Assembly (NCBI RefSeq): GCF_900113745.1
Contig: NZ_FOQL01000002.1
Span: forward strand, 1 to 64,000
From: Pseudomonas guineae
GTDB taxonomy: Bacteria > Pseudomonadota > Gammaproteobacteria > Pseudomonadales > Pseudomonadaceae
Length of the DNA: 64,000 bases
Direction of reading: 5' to 3'
Shown here: piece by piece, positions 1 to 8,810 of the stretch
Numbering within the stretch: position 1 is the stretch's first letter
Layout: every line of letters starts with the position of its first letter
The notes under the pieces: generated by a model
Database searches by the model: none
The model's input: only the letters and a program-made list of their open reading frames with translations
What the model was told of the DNA's origin: nothing
Position numbers and translations under genes: made by a program

Positions 1-27
1 ATACTAATTGCCCGTGAGGCTTGACCA
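1..27 (+). rRNA. 23S rRNA, 3' end (partial)
   Basis: The first bases match the conserved 3' terminus of bacterial 23S rRNA (ACTAAT..CCGTGAGGCTTGACC). The rest of the gene lies to the left of the window. The exact mature end is estimated. The spacer to the 5S gene (about 28-162) contains an inverted repeat around ACACCCAAACA / TGTTTGTGTGT, the kind of stem RNase III processes, and has no tRNA. Confidence 0.8.
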
Positions 28-162
28 TATAACACCCAAACAATTTGATGTTTGTGTGTCTAATACACGAAGACCGCAACAGCCGAAAATTTGTAAGAAC
101 TGCAAAACCTTTATCACATACCCAATTCGGAGCAACGTCTAACGACGGTACTCCAGCTGAAT

Positions 163-281
163 CGCTTGACGACCATAGAGCATTGGAACCACCTGATCCC
201 ATCCCGAACTCAGTAGTGAAACGATGCATCGCCGATGGTAGTGTGGGGTTTCCCCATGTGAGAGTAGGTCATCGTCAAGCA
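163..281 (+). rRNA. rrf: 5S rRNA
   Basis: This is a full-length gammaproteobacterial 5S gene of about 119 nt. The ends GCTTGACGA and TCGTCAAGC pair to form helix I. The internal GGAACCACCTGATCCC, CCGAACTCAG and GTGTGGGGTTTCCCCATG blocks are the usual conserved elements. It is the last gene of an rRNA operon and is followed within about 12 nt by a strong terminator. A short antisense or sense reading frame across it has no coding character. Confidence 0.95.
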
Positions 282-292
282 CCTACACCAAA

Positions 293-324
293 ACCCCCGA
301 TCAGGAAACTGATCGGGGGTTTTA
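293..324 (+). terminator. rRNA operon terminator
   Basis: A perfect GC-rich stem (ACCCCCGATCAG / CTGATCGGGGGT) with a GAAA-type loop is followed by a T run. It is an intrinsic terminator directly after 5S rRNA. It also separates the rRNA operon from the convergent HU gene. Confidence 0.9.
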
Positions 325-400
325 CTATGCGCGCCGAAAATTTTTAAAAGCCTAGCGCTGGCTCTGTTACGAAGTGCGCTCCTGCAGAGCGCACTTAAAC

Positions 401-679
401 TCAGTTTATTGCGTCGCTTAGCGCTTTTGCGGGTACGTATTTGACGATTTTCTTGGCGGAAATTTGTAGCGCTTCACCGGTTTTGGGGTTTCGGCCGGTA
501 CGTGCAGGGCGCTCGTTCACTTTGAGTTTGCCAATGCCAGGTAGAGTGATCTCGTCACCATTTTCCAGTGCGTCGGATACGATCTCGCTCAACTGTTCGA
601 GTGCTGCGCGTATTGTGCTTTTCGGTGTGTCGATGGCTTCCGCAATGTCGCTGATCAATTGGTCTTTAGTTATTGCCAT
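401..679 (-). CDS. hupA: HU family nucleoid DNA-binding protein
   Basis: A 92-aa HU-family protein. The central beta-arm signature [20 protein letters not shown] (about residues 48-70) is the DNA-minor-groove-inserting arm of HU/IHF dimers, and an N-terminal helical dimerisation region precedes it. The N-terminus MAITKDQLI is the form found in the Pseudomonas HupA paralogue rather than in HupB or IHF. An AAGGAA ribosome site lies 7 nt upstream. It binds and bends DNA as part of the nucleoid. The gene is monocistronic and converges on the rRNA operon. The family assignment is firm; the paralogue name comes from memory of Pseudomonas HU sequences. Confidence 0.88.
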   Translation of the reverse strand: MAITKDQLISDIAEAIDTPKSTIRAALEQLSEIVSDALENGDEITLPGIGKLKVNERPARTGRNPKTGEALQISAKKIVKYVPAKALSDAIN

Positions 680-825
680 GGTTAGTTCCTTTGGGGTTTA
701 TGCGGATTGAGTGCGAGTCAGGATATCTGACCTCGCTGAAAATTTGCGTGTGCAAAAGTCATTAGCAATGAGTCTGGGGCGCAGTCTATGCTGATGTTAC
801 TTAGTCATTGCCTTGGAGAGCCAGC

Positions 826-2460
826 ATGCTGCGTGTCTTTGCTGATTTAGGTTTTCGCTGGAAGATCGCACTTCCCATTTTGTTGCTGGCGGTTTTGCTT
901 GTTTCTATGGGCGTTCTCGGTATGCGAGGGATTACCCAGGTCGCTGACTCAAGCACGAAGCTGACTAATCGTTTCTTGCCAGGCATTAGCCTGCTGTTGA
1001 ATGCGGATCGCGATCTCTATCAGGCGTTTGTTGCAGAGCGCAGCTTACTTGATGAGGGGGTGGGAGAAAATGCTGATGCGCTGACAGCTACGCATGCGGA
1101 GAACTTGCAGCAGGCTTATGACCGCGTACATAAATTCGCAGGCATGCAGCCTAGCAGTGAGGCGATGATATTAGTTACGCAGTTCGACGCGGGCTTCGAG
1201 CGCTGGAAGACAACCTCGCAAAAGGTCTTACAGTTAGCTATCAATGATCCTCAGGCGGCAAGTGTGTTGAGTTTCGGTAGCAGCGAAGAGCAGTTTGAGG
1301 CAATGCGCACCGCGATCGACAAGCTGGGCGAGATGGATGATGTGGCAGCTAATGCCGAAGGGCTAGCAGCCATAGCGCTGGGCGAAACTTTGAGCTGGCA
1401 GCAGGGGGTGATTATTGCCATCGGCTTAGTCGTTTGCCTCGTATTGGTCGTTGGTTTTCCAATCCTTATCACTGGGCCGTTACATAATTTACTTAACCGT
1501 ATTGAGCAGGTCGCTGACGGTGATGGCGATCTGCGGGTGCGCTTGGATGTGTTGTCTAATGATGAGTTGGGTAAGCTCAGTCATGCATTCAATCGCTTTC
1601 TCGATAAATTGCAGCCGTTGATAAAAGAGGTTGGTCGAGTTACGGGTGAGGTCGAAAGCGCTGCGCAAAATCTGGCAGGGATGGCTGCAGCCAATGATAG
1701 GTTGATCAGCAGTGAGCACGCAGCAGTAGATCAGGTGAGTACTGCGGCAACGCAGATGAGCTCTGCTGTGCATGAAGTTGCACGTAATGCGCAAAATGCA
1801 GCTGACGCGGCTCGTGGTGCAGAAGCTCAATCACGAGAGGGTGCGCGAGTAGTTGGAGCAACGATTAACTCTATTCGTCAGTTGGCGCAAGAAGTCGAAA
1901 GCGCTTCGGTAACTATCCAAACCCTTGAGCAGGAAGCCACCAATATTGGTGCGGTACTAGCTGTTATCAGGGGCATTGCTGAGCAAACCAACTTGTTAGC
2001 ATTGAATGCAGCGATTGAGGCGGCACGCGCTGGAGAGCAGGGCCGCGGTTTCGCGGTTGTGGCGGATGAGGTGCGTGCACTGGCAGCGCGCACGCAAGAA
2101 TCGACCAAGGATATCCAAATGATGATCGAGCGCCTGCAAGTTGGCGTGCAGAATGCCGTTAAGGCTACTCATTCAGGAAGTACCAGGGCGCGACAAAGTG
2201 TTGAGCAAGCGGCCGGTGTAGATCAGGCACTCACTGACACTAGCGATTCGGTAAAGCGTATCAACGACATGACGGCGCAGATCGCAACAGCTTGCGAGGA
2301 GCAGAGCAGTGTGACTGAGGAGATTGCACGTAATATCAGTGATATTCGCGATCTTTCTGATGAAGCAGCAAAAACCTCTGAGCAGAGTGCCAAGGCCAGT
2401 CAGCGGCTATCTGAGCTGTCACATGGATTGACTAAGTTGGTTGGTAGGTTTCGTGTCTAG
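826..2460 (+). CDS. Methyl-accepting chemotaxis protein
   Basis: A transmembrane chemoreceptor of 544 aa. TM1 is at about residues 12-34, followed by a periplasmic ligand domain of roughly 150 residues. TM2 (about 191-216) leads into a HAMP domain and a long coiled-coil signalling domain. The hairpin tip contains the conserved [20 protein letters not shown] motif that contacts CheA/CheW. The ATG at 826 is preferred because GGAGAG lies 6 nt upstream; an in-frame TTG at 808 has no such site. There is no C-terminal CheR/CheB-tethering pentapeptide, since the protein ends LVGRFRV. The ligand cannot be inferred. It is a solitary gene, as is usual for Pseudomonas receptors. Confidence 0.93.
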   Translation: MLRVFADLGFRWKIALPILLLAVLLVSMGVLGMRGITQVADSSTKLTNRFLPGISLLLNADRDLYQAFVAERSLLDEGVGENADALTATHAENLQQAYDRVHKFAGMQPSSEAMILVTQFDAGFERWKTTSQKVLQLAINDPQAASVLSFGSSEEQFEAMRTAIDKLGEMDDVAANAEGLAAIALGETLSWQQGVIIAIGLVVCLVLVVGFPILITGPLHNLLNRIEQVADGDGDLRVRLDVLSNDELGKLSHAFNRFLDKLQPLIKEVGRVTGEVESAAQNLAGMAAANDRLISSEHAAVDQVSTAATQMSSAVHEVARNAQNAADAARGAEAQSREGARVVGATINSIRQLAQEVESASVTIQTLEQEATNIGAVLAVIRGIAEQTNLLALNAAIEAARAGEQGRGFAVVADEVRALAARTQESTKDIQMMIERLQVGVQNAVKATHSGSTRARQSVEQAAGVDQALTDTSDSVKRINDMTAQIATACEEQSSVTEEIARNISDIRDLSDEAAKTSEQSAKASQRLSELSHGLTKLVGRFRV

Positions 2461-2493
2461 TGCGCGATTAAATAGGCTAAGTGTTTGAAACGG

Positions 2494-2521
2494 TTGTAAC
2501 TTCAAGTCAAGCCGGTACAAT
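2494..2521 (+). promoter_or_regulatory. Probable sigma-70 promoter of 4.5S RNA gene
   Basis: TTGTAA (2494-2499) and TACAAT (2516-2521) are separated by 16 bp. The implied start near 2528 gives a 5' leader of about 28 nt before the mature 4.5S RNA. This suits the known RNase P-processed leader of ffs. The promoter is inferred from sequence only. Confidence 0.55.
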
Positions 2522-2555
2522 ACCTCGGCTCGCTTCTAGTGAGCTGCGTTATGGT

Positions 2556-2661
2556 GGTCCTGCCGGTCCCCTCGCAACGATCAGCCGTGAACCCGGTCAG
2601 GCCTGGAAGGGAGCAGCCGCAGCGGTGACATTGTGTGCCGAGGTGTGGCTGGTAGGGCTGC
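2556..2661 (+). ncRNA. ffs: 4.5S RNA (signal recognition particle RNA, small bacterial type)
   Basis: The apical SRP-binding hairpin is unmistakable: GGTCAGGCCTGGAAGGGAGC followed by AGCCGCAGCGG contains the GGAA tetraloop and the symmetric and asymmetric internal loops bound by Ffh. The flanks GGTCCTGCCGGTCC and GGCTGGTAGGGCTGCC pair to form the long helix. With Ffh it targets nascent inner-membrane proteins to FtsY. The ends are estimated from helix pairing to within a few nt. Confidence 0.93.
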
Positions 2662-2747
2662 CTCCAATCTCTCCATGGTAACGACTCATCTGCAGAGTAA
2701 GTGCCAGTCTCGACACCCTCGATCGTCAAATATCCGCCTGTCAGATC

Positions 2748-2802
2748 TGAATCTCCCCAGGTTTTCTAGGCACTTTGAATCGCCCCGAACTGTCTAGACA
2801 CT
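2748..2802. repeat. Two tandem 27-bp direct repeats resembling IS3-type ends
   Basis: Segments 2748-2774 and 2776-2802 agree at 20 of 27 positions. Both start TGAATCNCCCC and end CTAG(G/A)CACT. That layout recalls the TGAA(C/T)CGCCCC...GACACT termini of some IS3-group insertion sequences. No transposase remnant was recognised in the surrounding 2662-3037 gap, which otherwise shows nothing. It could be a solo IS scar or an unrelated repeat. Confidence 0.4.
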
Positions 2803-3037
2803 CTTCTGGCTCTTGTGTATCGAACCACCTGCGTAATGATAGATTTCACCTTCCGAATTTCTGTTATTGGGCGAAAAAGTCCGTTACTAAAGTTCGAGTC
2901 GGGTGGTCCCCGAGCGTTAGGTTAGGCTGAATTCATTGCGCTGGTCGCAGGGATTTGCCATTCACGCCGTTGCTCGACAAACTCTCGCTCCGATCCGGTC
3001 AAGGGTGCCGGTTACTGATGGTGAAAAGGGGCTGTAG

Positions 3038-3733
3038 TTGAACGAGCGGAAGTTGTCTATGCGTCTAGAACGTGTGGCCGCGCATGTACCAGCAGGTGCG
3101 CGGCTTGCAGATATTGGCTCGGATCACGGCTATCTGCCGGTCGCATTGATCAGCCGCGGTGCCATCGCGATTGCGGTTGCTGGTGAGGCGGGCTCGACAC
3201 CTTTCCACGCTGCTGAACGTTCCGTCCGCGAGAGTGGCCTGAGCCAGTTGATCAGTGTGCGCCTGGCAGATGGTTTGGCGGCAATCGAGCCGAGAGACGA
3301 AATTACAGCAATCAGTCTCTGCGGTATGGGGGGCGAGAAGATTCGCGACATACTCGACAGTGGTAAGGCTCGATTGACTGGCCGGGAGCGTTTGATTTTG
3401 CAGCCGAATGGCGGAGAGCAGGCGCTGCGCCAATGGCTGATGGAAAATGGCTACCGTATCCTGTTTGAAGAGGTGCTCCGGGAAAATCGCTTTGCATACG
3501 AAATCATTGTTGCTGAACGCTCTGGACCGGTGACGTAAACCGCCGAGGAACTGTACTTTGGCCCTCAGCAGATGCAGAAGCGCAGCCCGGCGTTCCTAGC
3601 CAAGTGGCAGCGCATACTGTGCTTGAAGCAACAGACACTAGCCAACTTCGCTCGGGCGCAATTGTCGGTGCCCGAGGAAAAGGTGCATAAGCTAGCCCTG
3701 CAGACGCAGTGGATTATTAAGCTACTGGCTTGA
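3038..3733 (+). pseudogene. trmK: tRNA (adenine-22-N1)-methyltransferase TrmK, interrupted by an in-frame stop
   Basis: A SAM-dependent methyltransferase of the TrmK family, which methylates N1 of A22 in tRNA. Motif I is ADIGSDHGYLPVAL (about residues 24-37), and the family's LILQPNGGEQALRQWL stretch is present. The frame opens at TTG 3038, with AAGGGG 7 nt upstream, and is stopped by TAA at 3536-3538 after 166 codons. The same frame then continues without another stop to TGA 3731-3733. The continuation begins TAEELYFGPQQMQKRSPAF and includes FLAKWQRIL, the normal C-terminal helical domain of the family. Together they give about 231 aa, the family's usual length. One substitution turning a Tyr-like codon into TAA explains the break. 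The catalytic half may still be made. Confidence 0.8.
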
Positions 3734-4259
3734 GTCTGGGGCGAGGGAGGCGCAAGGGGCCACCACGATCTCAGGTCGCACAATGTAGCGTGAGGCTATA
3801 TCCCTTTGGCCTTCATGATTGACTTGCTCTGACAGATGCCTCTCGCTGTTGCAGACGCCGCTTACTGGTCACTGCAATGTTAAACCTGAGAAATATAAGT
3901 GCATTGACTGGTTTCTTAGGTCAATTGTGCAACCCAGCAATAGACGACTAATCAGTCGTTAGAATGCGTACCTAATAGGCCGAAATATATTTGGGATAAA
4001 TAAGGCCTGTTTGAGTTTTGTGTCCTGCTGGAAACTATTTCTTCAGGTTTTTAGCGGGCCGCAGCGGTATGCAATAGCTACTGCAAGCATTCAAATTCCT
4101 TTCTATCTAGATAGGCCTCTAGACTAACTCTGAAAAGCTTTCCTGTTTTGCCCAAAAATCGGACATCACTCGTCGAATTTCCTGATGAAGTAGGTAGTCG
4201 CTTCGACTGACCTGACATGCGTTAAAGCGCTGAAGCTCCATCAGGAAGTCCGAGAAGAA
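3734..4259. other. Intergenic stretch with no recognised gene
   Basis: About 525 bp lie between the trmK remnant and the 3' end of yghU. I see no convincing coding frame, RNA gene or terminator. A short dyad, ACGACT-AATC-AGTCGT, lies near 3944-3959. The base composition is less GC-rich than the surrounding genes. It may hold decayed sequence. Confidence 0.5.
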
Positions 4260-5135
4260 TTAATCGGTGTTTTTAGCCGGCAGTTTGTCTTGTGTTTTTA
4301 GGTCGAAGTCCGAGGCGTTATGCCTTTCGTGTAGTTGCTCTGACGGTTCACCCCAGGTGCGATTTACTTTGCAGCCCCGCTGAACGGCGGGTCGCTCAAG
4401 GATATCTTCAGCCCATCGGCGCAGATGGGTGTAGCTTTCAACCTGAAGGAACTCACCTGCGCTGTAAGCCTTGCCCAGCACGAGATTGCCATACCAGGGC
4501 CAGGTGGCGATGTCAGCAATGGAGTACTCGTCGCCGCCCAGATAGCGGTGCTCGCTCAGCTCACGCTCCAATACGTCCATCTGGCGCTTCACCTCCATGG
4601 TGAAACGGTTGATTGGGTATTCGAATTTCTCGGGTGCATAGGCATAAAAGTGCCCGAAACCACCACCTAAATACGGCGCCGAACCTTGTAGCCAAAATAA
4701 CCAGTTCATGACCTCAGTACGCGCGGCATTATCCTTGGGCAGGTAGTGGCCAAATTTCTCTGCTAGATAGAGCAGGATCGCCCCGCTTTCAAAGACGCGA
4801 CTGCCCGTATCGGTATCGAAAAGTGCCGGAATCTTAGAGTTAGGATTGACGGCGACGAAGCCTGATGAGAACTGGTCGCCGTCACCAATCTTGATCAGGT
4901 GTGCGTCATACTCCGCTCCCGCTTCGCCCAACGCGAGAAGCTCCTCAAGCATGATGGTGATCTTCTGGCCATTGGGCGTACCCATCGAGTAGAGCTGCAG
5001 AGGGTGCTTGCCAGTGGGTAAGTCAGCCTCGTGTGTGGGGCCGGCAATGGGGCGGTTGATCTTTGCCCAATTGCCACCATTTTCACTGTTCCAAGTCCAG
5101 ACTTTTGGAGGTGCGTAACTGTTCGTGGCTGACAT
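4260..5135 (-). CDS. yghU: YghU-type glutathione S-transferase / disulfide-bond reductase
   Basis: A 291-aa glutathione transferase of the Nu class. The N-terminal extension (VWTWNSENGG..) before the thioredoxin fold is diagnostic of YghU. The thioredoxin-like domain (about residues 45-130) has GTPNGQKITIMLEE and the glutathione-binding NPNSKIPAL and ESGAILLYLAEK segments. A C-terminal all-helical domain follows (about 140-260). The family reduces organic peroxides and disulfides using two bound glutathiones. The next gene on the same strand encodes a DsbA-fold oxidoreductase. The two genes may share thiol chemistry, but a gap of about 140 bp makes a common transcript uncertain. Confidence 0.93.
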   Translation of the reverse strand: MSATNSYAPPKVWTWNSENGGNWAKINRPIAGPTHEADLPTGKHPLQLYSMGTPNGQKITIMLEELLALGEAGAEYDAHLIKIGDGDQFSSGFVAVNPNSKIPALFDTDTGSRVFESGAILLYLAEKFGHYLPKDNAARTEVMNWLFWLQGSAPYLGGGFGHFYAYAPEKFEYPINRFTMEVKRQMDVLERELSEHRYLGGDEYSIADIATWPWYGNLVLGKAYSAGEFLQVESYTHLRRWAEDILERPAVQRGCKVNRTWGEPSEQLHERHNASDFDLKTQDKLPAKNTD

Positions 5136-5274
5136 GTTTAAGGCCTCATGGGTTCATATTCAGAGCAGGCTTGGACGCTACTGGCAGTTAGAATGCGCGC
5201 GGTTGTTATGGGCATCCCCGCGCGGTTTCTGAAGGTCGTGATGGGGCCGCCAGGCCTATGGCTGTTGCACGGGA

Positions 5275-5928
5275 TCAGTGAGTTTCCTCAGCCAGCTGCT
5301 CAAGAATGCGCGTGTAGTTTTCCGCCCCTTGTGCGCCCGTCACCAGGTGTCGGCGGTTAAAAACCATCGCAGGAACCCCGCGAATACCTTGGTTAGTCCA
5401 GGCATTCTCAGCAGCGCGAACGTCTGCGGCAAAGCGCTGGTCGGCGAGCACGGCCAAAGCCTCGCTACGTTCCAATCCGATTTCTACAGCTACATCGGCC
5501 AATACCTGATCGTCAGACAAATTCGCGTGATGGGTGAAGTGAGCGGTAAATAGCGCCTGTTTCAAGTCGTGCATGCGCCCTTGCTGATCGGCCCAGTGCA
5601 GAAGCTGATGCAGGTTGAAGGTATTGTGCATACGCATGTCGTCAGCAAAGCGGAATTCAAACCCCAGCTCCAAACCGATCTCGGTCATTTTGATTCGACT
5701 GTCCTCGGATTGCTCCCGCGTAGTGCCGTATTTCTCGGCTACATGTTCACGTAAGTTTTGACCTTCGGGCGGCATATCAGGGTTGAGCTCGAACGGATGC
5801 CAGTGAATTTCATGCGCAGTGCCTGTTGCTTCGAGTGCCTGTGCCAACTGGCGGTAACCGATGATGCACCAAGGGCAGACCACATCCGACACGATGTCGA
5901 TCCTTAATGGTTGGGGTTGGGGGGTCAT
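5275..5928 (-). CDS. DsbA-family (FrnE-like) thiol oxidoreductase
   Basis: A cytoplasmic DsbA-fold protein of 217 aa with no signal peptide. The active site CPWC lies at about residues 18-21 (DVVCPWCIIGYRQL), followed by an inserted helical domain. The cis-Pro segment GIRGVPAMVFNRRHLVTGAQ is near residues 180-200. This is the FrnE / YwbO / 2-hydroxychromene-isomerase-like branch, linked to polyketide chemistry or oxidative stress in studied members. An AAGGAGG site 6 nt upstream supports the ATG at 5928. The substrate is unknown. The upstream region carries two related operator-like dyads. Confidence 0.88.
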   Translation of the reverse strand: MTPQPQPLRIDIVSDVVCPWCIIGYRQLAQALEATGTAHEIHWHPFELNPDMPPEGQNLREHVAEKYGTTREQSEDSRIKMTEIGLELGFEFRFADDMRMHNTFNLHQLLHWADQQGRMHDLKQALFTAHFTHHANLSDDQVLADVAVEIGLERSEALAVLADQRFAADVRAAENAWTNQGIRGVPAMVFNRRHLVTGAQGAENYTRILEQLAEETH

Positions 5929-6121
5929 GGTTGCCTCCTTGGAGTGAATGTGATGAGTAACTCTAGGCCGTAGCGCGATGGTTACGGCCTTTTGAGCAAG
6001 CCTGGTGGCTCGGAGTCATACCGAAACCTTTCTGCGACTTCCCCAGCAGGGGCTTGGGTACGCGAGGTTCGCCGCCCTGGTCCTGCAGGTTTGAAGCACT
6101 CGCTATAGGTATATTCAGTAT

Positions 6122-6201
6122 TTGAGTGATCGCTCAAGTACTGGGCTTAGACTAAGTGCACGCTTAGTGAGCAGTCAAACTGAAGTTGAACGATCACCCA
6201 A
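6122..6201. promoter_or_regulatory. Operator-like dyads upstream of the DsbA-family gene
   Basis: TTGAGTGATCGCTCAA (6122-6137) is a near-perfect 16-bp palindrome, and a related copy in inverse orientation, TTGAACGATCACCCAA, lies at 6186-6201 (14 of 16 matches). Between them sits CTTAGACTAAG (6146-6156), whose core recurs at 7470-7478. The region 5929-6368 holds no gene. TetR-like regulators often bind such dyads, but no regulator can be assigned. Confidence 0.4.
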
Positions 6202-6368
6202 GTTTAGTTCTGCCGGCTAAGTTAAAGCCTTTTGCCCGAGAGATGAGCCGCCTCTGTACCATTCACGTTGGTCGTCACATACCTATGATAGAGAAGTTGA
6301 AACTAAAAACTGGATCGCATTTGATTTTTTAGGTGCCTACAAGCTCTGGAAATATTGCTCTTTCAACT

Positions 6369-7376
6369 CTAACGGCGGCATTTCAACCGATAGCTGCCTG
6401 GGCTTTCGCCAGTCCACTGTTTGAACGCACGGTGGAATGCACTTGTTTCCCTGAAACCAACCTTCTCAGCAATCGCCGCGATGCTCAGGTCGGTATTACG
6501 CAAGCAGTCAAAGGCAATGCTGCGGCGCACTTCATCTTTGATCCCTTGAAAGGAAAAACCTTCCCGCTGCAGTTGGCGGCGAAAGCTGGTGACGCTCAGG
6601 TTATCTTCGCGGGCCAGCTCGACTAGGCTCGGCCATTGCGGGTAATGGCAGTTATGCAGCCGTCTATGCACCTGTGCGCTGAGGCCTTGGCGATTACTAA
6701 AGCGGATGATCACCCATTGCGGAGCTGTGCGCAGGAAGGCTTTTAGCGAGTCCAGATTCTGCATGACGGGCAGTTTCAGATAGTCAGCATCGAACTCGAT
6801 TTCGGTTTGCGCGGCCTTGAATGTCAGATCCAGCCCCCAGAGCAGGTGGTCGTCATCATGGGCGGGGCGAGGGTGGCCGAATTGCGCGCGGCTAATCGGT
6901 ATGCGTCGCCCGGCCAGCCAGCACATGAGACTGATGACCACCGTCAGGAAGGTTTCTTCGATGATGCTGCGCAGGAATGGAGCCTCTTGTCGATTGTGCA
7001 GGGTGATCACCGCGCTATTGCCGCGCAGCGATAGGCTGCCCTGGATATCCCGAAGAAACAGCCGCCAACTGGATAGGCATTGGTGCAGCGCCTGGCCAAT
7101 GGTTGATGCCTGGATCAGGCCGCGACAGATCAAGGCAAAACTGCCGACGGGCATGCCGTGGGAGTCGTAGCCGAAGAACTCATCGTCCAGCTCCTCAATG
7201 ACCATCAGCCATAACTTGGCAAATGCCGTAGCCGGTACCCGCGCTGCGCGCTCGGCTAGCAATCGCTTGGGAATTCCGGCCTGCGCCAAGAGCGCATCCA
7301 TGCGGGCGGGTTGATCGTGCAGGCGGTACAGCGCCGCCTGGACAAAATAAACAGACACCGAGTCTTTCTCTTGCAT
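6369..7376 (-). CDS. AraC-family transcriptional regulator (Arabinose_bd type N-terminus)
   Basis: A 335-aa regulator. The N-terminal effector domain (about 1-230, DSVSVYFVQAALYRL...LLAQAGIPKRLL) is the OruR/GliR-like type. The C-terminal AraC DNA-binding domain has a first helix-turn-helix near NLSVTSFRRQLQREGFSFQGIKDEVR and a second at LSIAAIAEKVGFRETSAFHRAFKQWTG. Start codon 7376 is chosen because family members begin just before the DSVSVYF block; an ATG at 7448 would add 24 residues. It is transcribed away from the thiolase gene cluster at 7581, so it is the likely regulator of that cluster. A 13-bp perfect dyad lies between them. Confidence 0.88.
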   Translation of the reverse strand: MQEKDSVSVYFVQAALYRLHDQPARMDALLAQAGIPKRLLAERAARVPATAFAKLWLMVIEELDDEFFGYDSHGMPVGSFALICRGLIQASTIGQALHQCLSSWRLFLRDIQGSLSLRGNSAVITLHNRQEAPFLRSIIEETFLTVVISLMCWLAGRRIPISRAQFGHPRPAHDDDHLLWGLDLTFKAAQTEIEFDADYLKLPVMQNLDSLKAFLRTAPQWVIIRFSNRQGLSAQVHRRLHNCHYPQWPSLVELAREDNLSVTSFRRQLQREGFSFQGIKDEVRRSIAFDCLRNTDLSIAAIAEKVGFRETSAFHRAFKQWTGESPGSYRLKCRR

Positions 7377-7467
7377 GGCCTTGGTCCGTTGCGAATCCAC
7401 CCATGTTGGGTGGCAAAAAACGTCAGCCACATCGGCTATTTTTGGCATAGGCCCAAATGGGACGCCT

Positions 7468-7480
7468 CTTTAGACTAAAG
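7468..7480. promoter_or_regulatory. 13-bp dyad in the AraC/thiolase divergent promoter region
   Basis: CTTTAGACTAAAG is a perfect odd-length palindrome located between the araC-type gene and the thiolase gene. The inner TTAGACTAA also occurs in a dyad at 6146-6156. It is a possible binding site of one of the local regulators, inferred from symmetry and placement only. Confidence 0.4.
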
Positions 7481-7580
7481 GACTGTTTACGTCAGGCGGC
7501 TCGATGTCGAGGTATTCCTGGTCGTAGTTGTTCAGTCGAATGTAGCCGCGCCAGTCGCGCCCATGCTGTCGGAGTGCTCT

Positions 7581-8765
7581 ATGCCCAACCCCGAAGTTTA
7601 CATCGTCAGTGCCGTCAGAACCGCAATCGGCTCCTTTGGCGGTACGCTTAAGGACACTCCGCTGTCCGCGCTGGCCACAACGGCGGTGCGCGCTGCCTTG
7701 CAGAGAAGCGGGTGTGCTGCCGCGCGCGTTGGCCATGTGGTGATGGGCAACGTGATTCCGACTGAGCCGCAGGACAGCTACATCTCGCGTGTTGCCGCCC
7801 TCAATGCAGGCATTCCACAGGAAACCCCCGCGTTCAACGTTAACCGCCTGTGTGGCTCGGGGTTACAGGCGATCATTTCGGCGGCCCAGAGTCTGCTGTT
7901 GGGCGAAACCGATATCGCCGTTGCTGGTGGTGTTGAAAGCATGAGTCGCGGCCCCTACCTGCTGCCCGGCGCTCGCTGGGGCGGGCGCCTTGGCGATATG
8001 CAGGCCGTTGATTACATGCTGGGTATTCTGCATGACCCCTTGCACCGCATTCATATGGGCATCACTGCGGAAAATGTTGCCGCGCGCTACGGCATCAGCC
8101 GTGAGGCGCAGGACAGCTTGGCCCTTGAGAGCCAACGGCGAGCCGCCCAGGCGATCGCTCAGGGGCATTTCCTCGGCCAGATCGTGCCGCTTGAAATCAA
8201 AACGCGCAAAGGCACCCAGGTGTTCGAAGTTGATGAGCATGTGCGCCATGACTTTTCACTTGAGCAACTTGCGCGCATGAAACCTGCATTCAAGGAAGGC
8301 GGCAGTGTGACGGCGGGCAATGCCTCTGGGCTGAATGACGGAGCGGCGGCGTTGCTGTTGGCCACCGGTGCGGCGCTGCAGGCCGATAATCTGCGCCCGC
8401 TGGCGCGGCTGGTCAGTTATGCGCATGCCGGTGTCGAACCTGAGTTTATGGGCTTGGGGCCAATCCCGGCGACGCGCTTGGCGCTTAAACGGGCCGGCTT
8501 GAGCATCGCCGATCTGGATGTAATTGAGTCCAACGAGGCGTTTGCCGCCCAGGCCTGTGCGGTGGCCCGTGAGCTGGATTTCGACCCGGCCAAGGTCAAT
8601 CCAAATGGCTCCGGCATCTCCCTCGGTCATCCTGTGGGCGCGACGGGTGCGATCATCGTCACCAAAGCTATCCATGAACTGCATCGCACCCAGGGACGCT
8701 ATGCCTTGGCGACGATGTGTATCGGTGGTGGACAGGGCATTGCCGCAATTTTCGAGCGCGTCTGA
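7581..8765 (+). CDS. Acetyl-CoA acetyltransferase (thiolase)
   Basis: A thiolase-superfamily enzyme of 394 aa that condenses or cleaves acyl-CoA and acetyl-CoA. The nucleophilic Cys91 is in NRLCGSGLQAI. His350 is in NPNGSGISLGHPVGATGA, and the second catalytic Cys380 is in TMCIGGGQG. Length and motifs are those of a complete degradative or biosynthetic thiolase of AtoB/BktB/PhaA type, with no mitochondrial-trifunctional features. The ATG at 7581 follows GGAG by 6 nt. It is followed by a TetR regulator and a crotonase on the same strand, which suggests a small acyl-CoA catabolic unit. Chain-length specificity is not decidable. Confidence 0.92.
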   Translation: MPNPEVYIVSAVRTAIGSFGGTLKDTPLSALATTAVRAALQRSGCAAARVGHVVMGNVIPTEPQDSYISRVAALNAGIPQETPAFNVNRLCGSGLQAIISAAQSLLLGETDIAVAGGVESMSRGPYLLPGARWGGRLGDMQAVDYMLGILHDPLHRIHMGITAENVAARYGISREAQDSLALESQRRAAQAIAQGHFLGQIVPLEIKTRKGTQVFEVDEHVRHDFSLEQLARMKPAFKEGGSVTAGNASGLNDGAAALLLATGAALQADNLRPLARLVSYAHAGVEPEFMGLGPIPATRLALKRAGLSIADLDVIESNEAFAAQACAVARELDFDPAKVNPNGSGISLGHPVGATGAIIVTKAIHELHRTQGRYALATMCIGGGQGIAAIFERV

Positions 8766-8810
8766 TGGCTGTCGGACGCGCCACCGTTTTTAAGCGAGGC
8801 AGGGGCCGCA

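Noticed and set aside
45..347. A 100-codon open frame across the 5S rRNA gene and terminator
   Set aside because: It lies over a certain rRNA gene and has no homology or ribosome site; chance reading.
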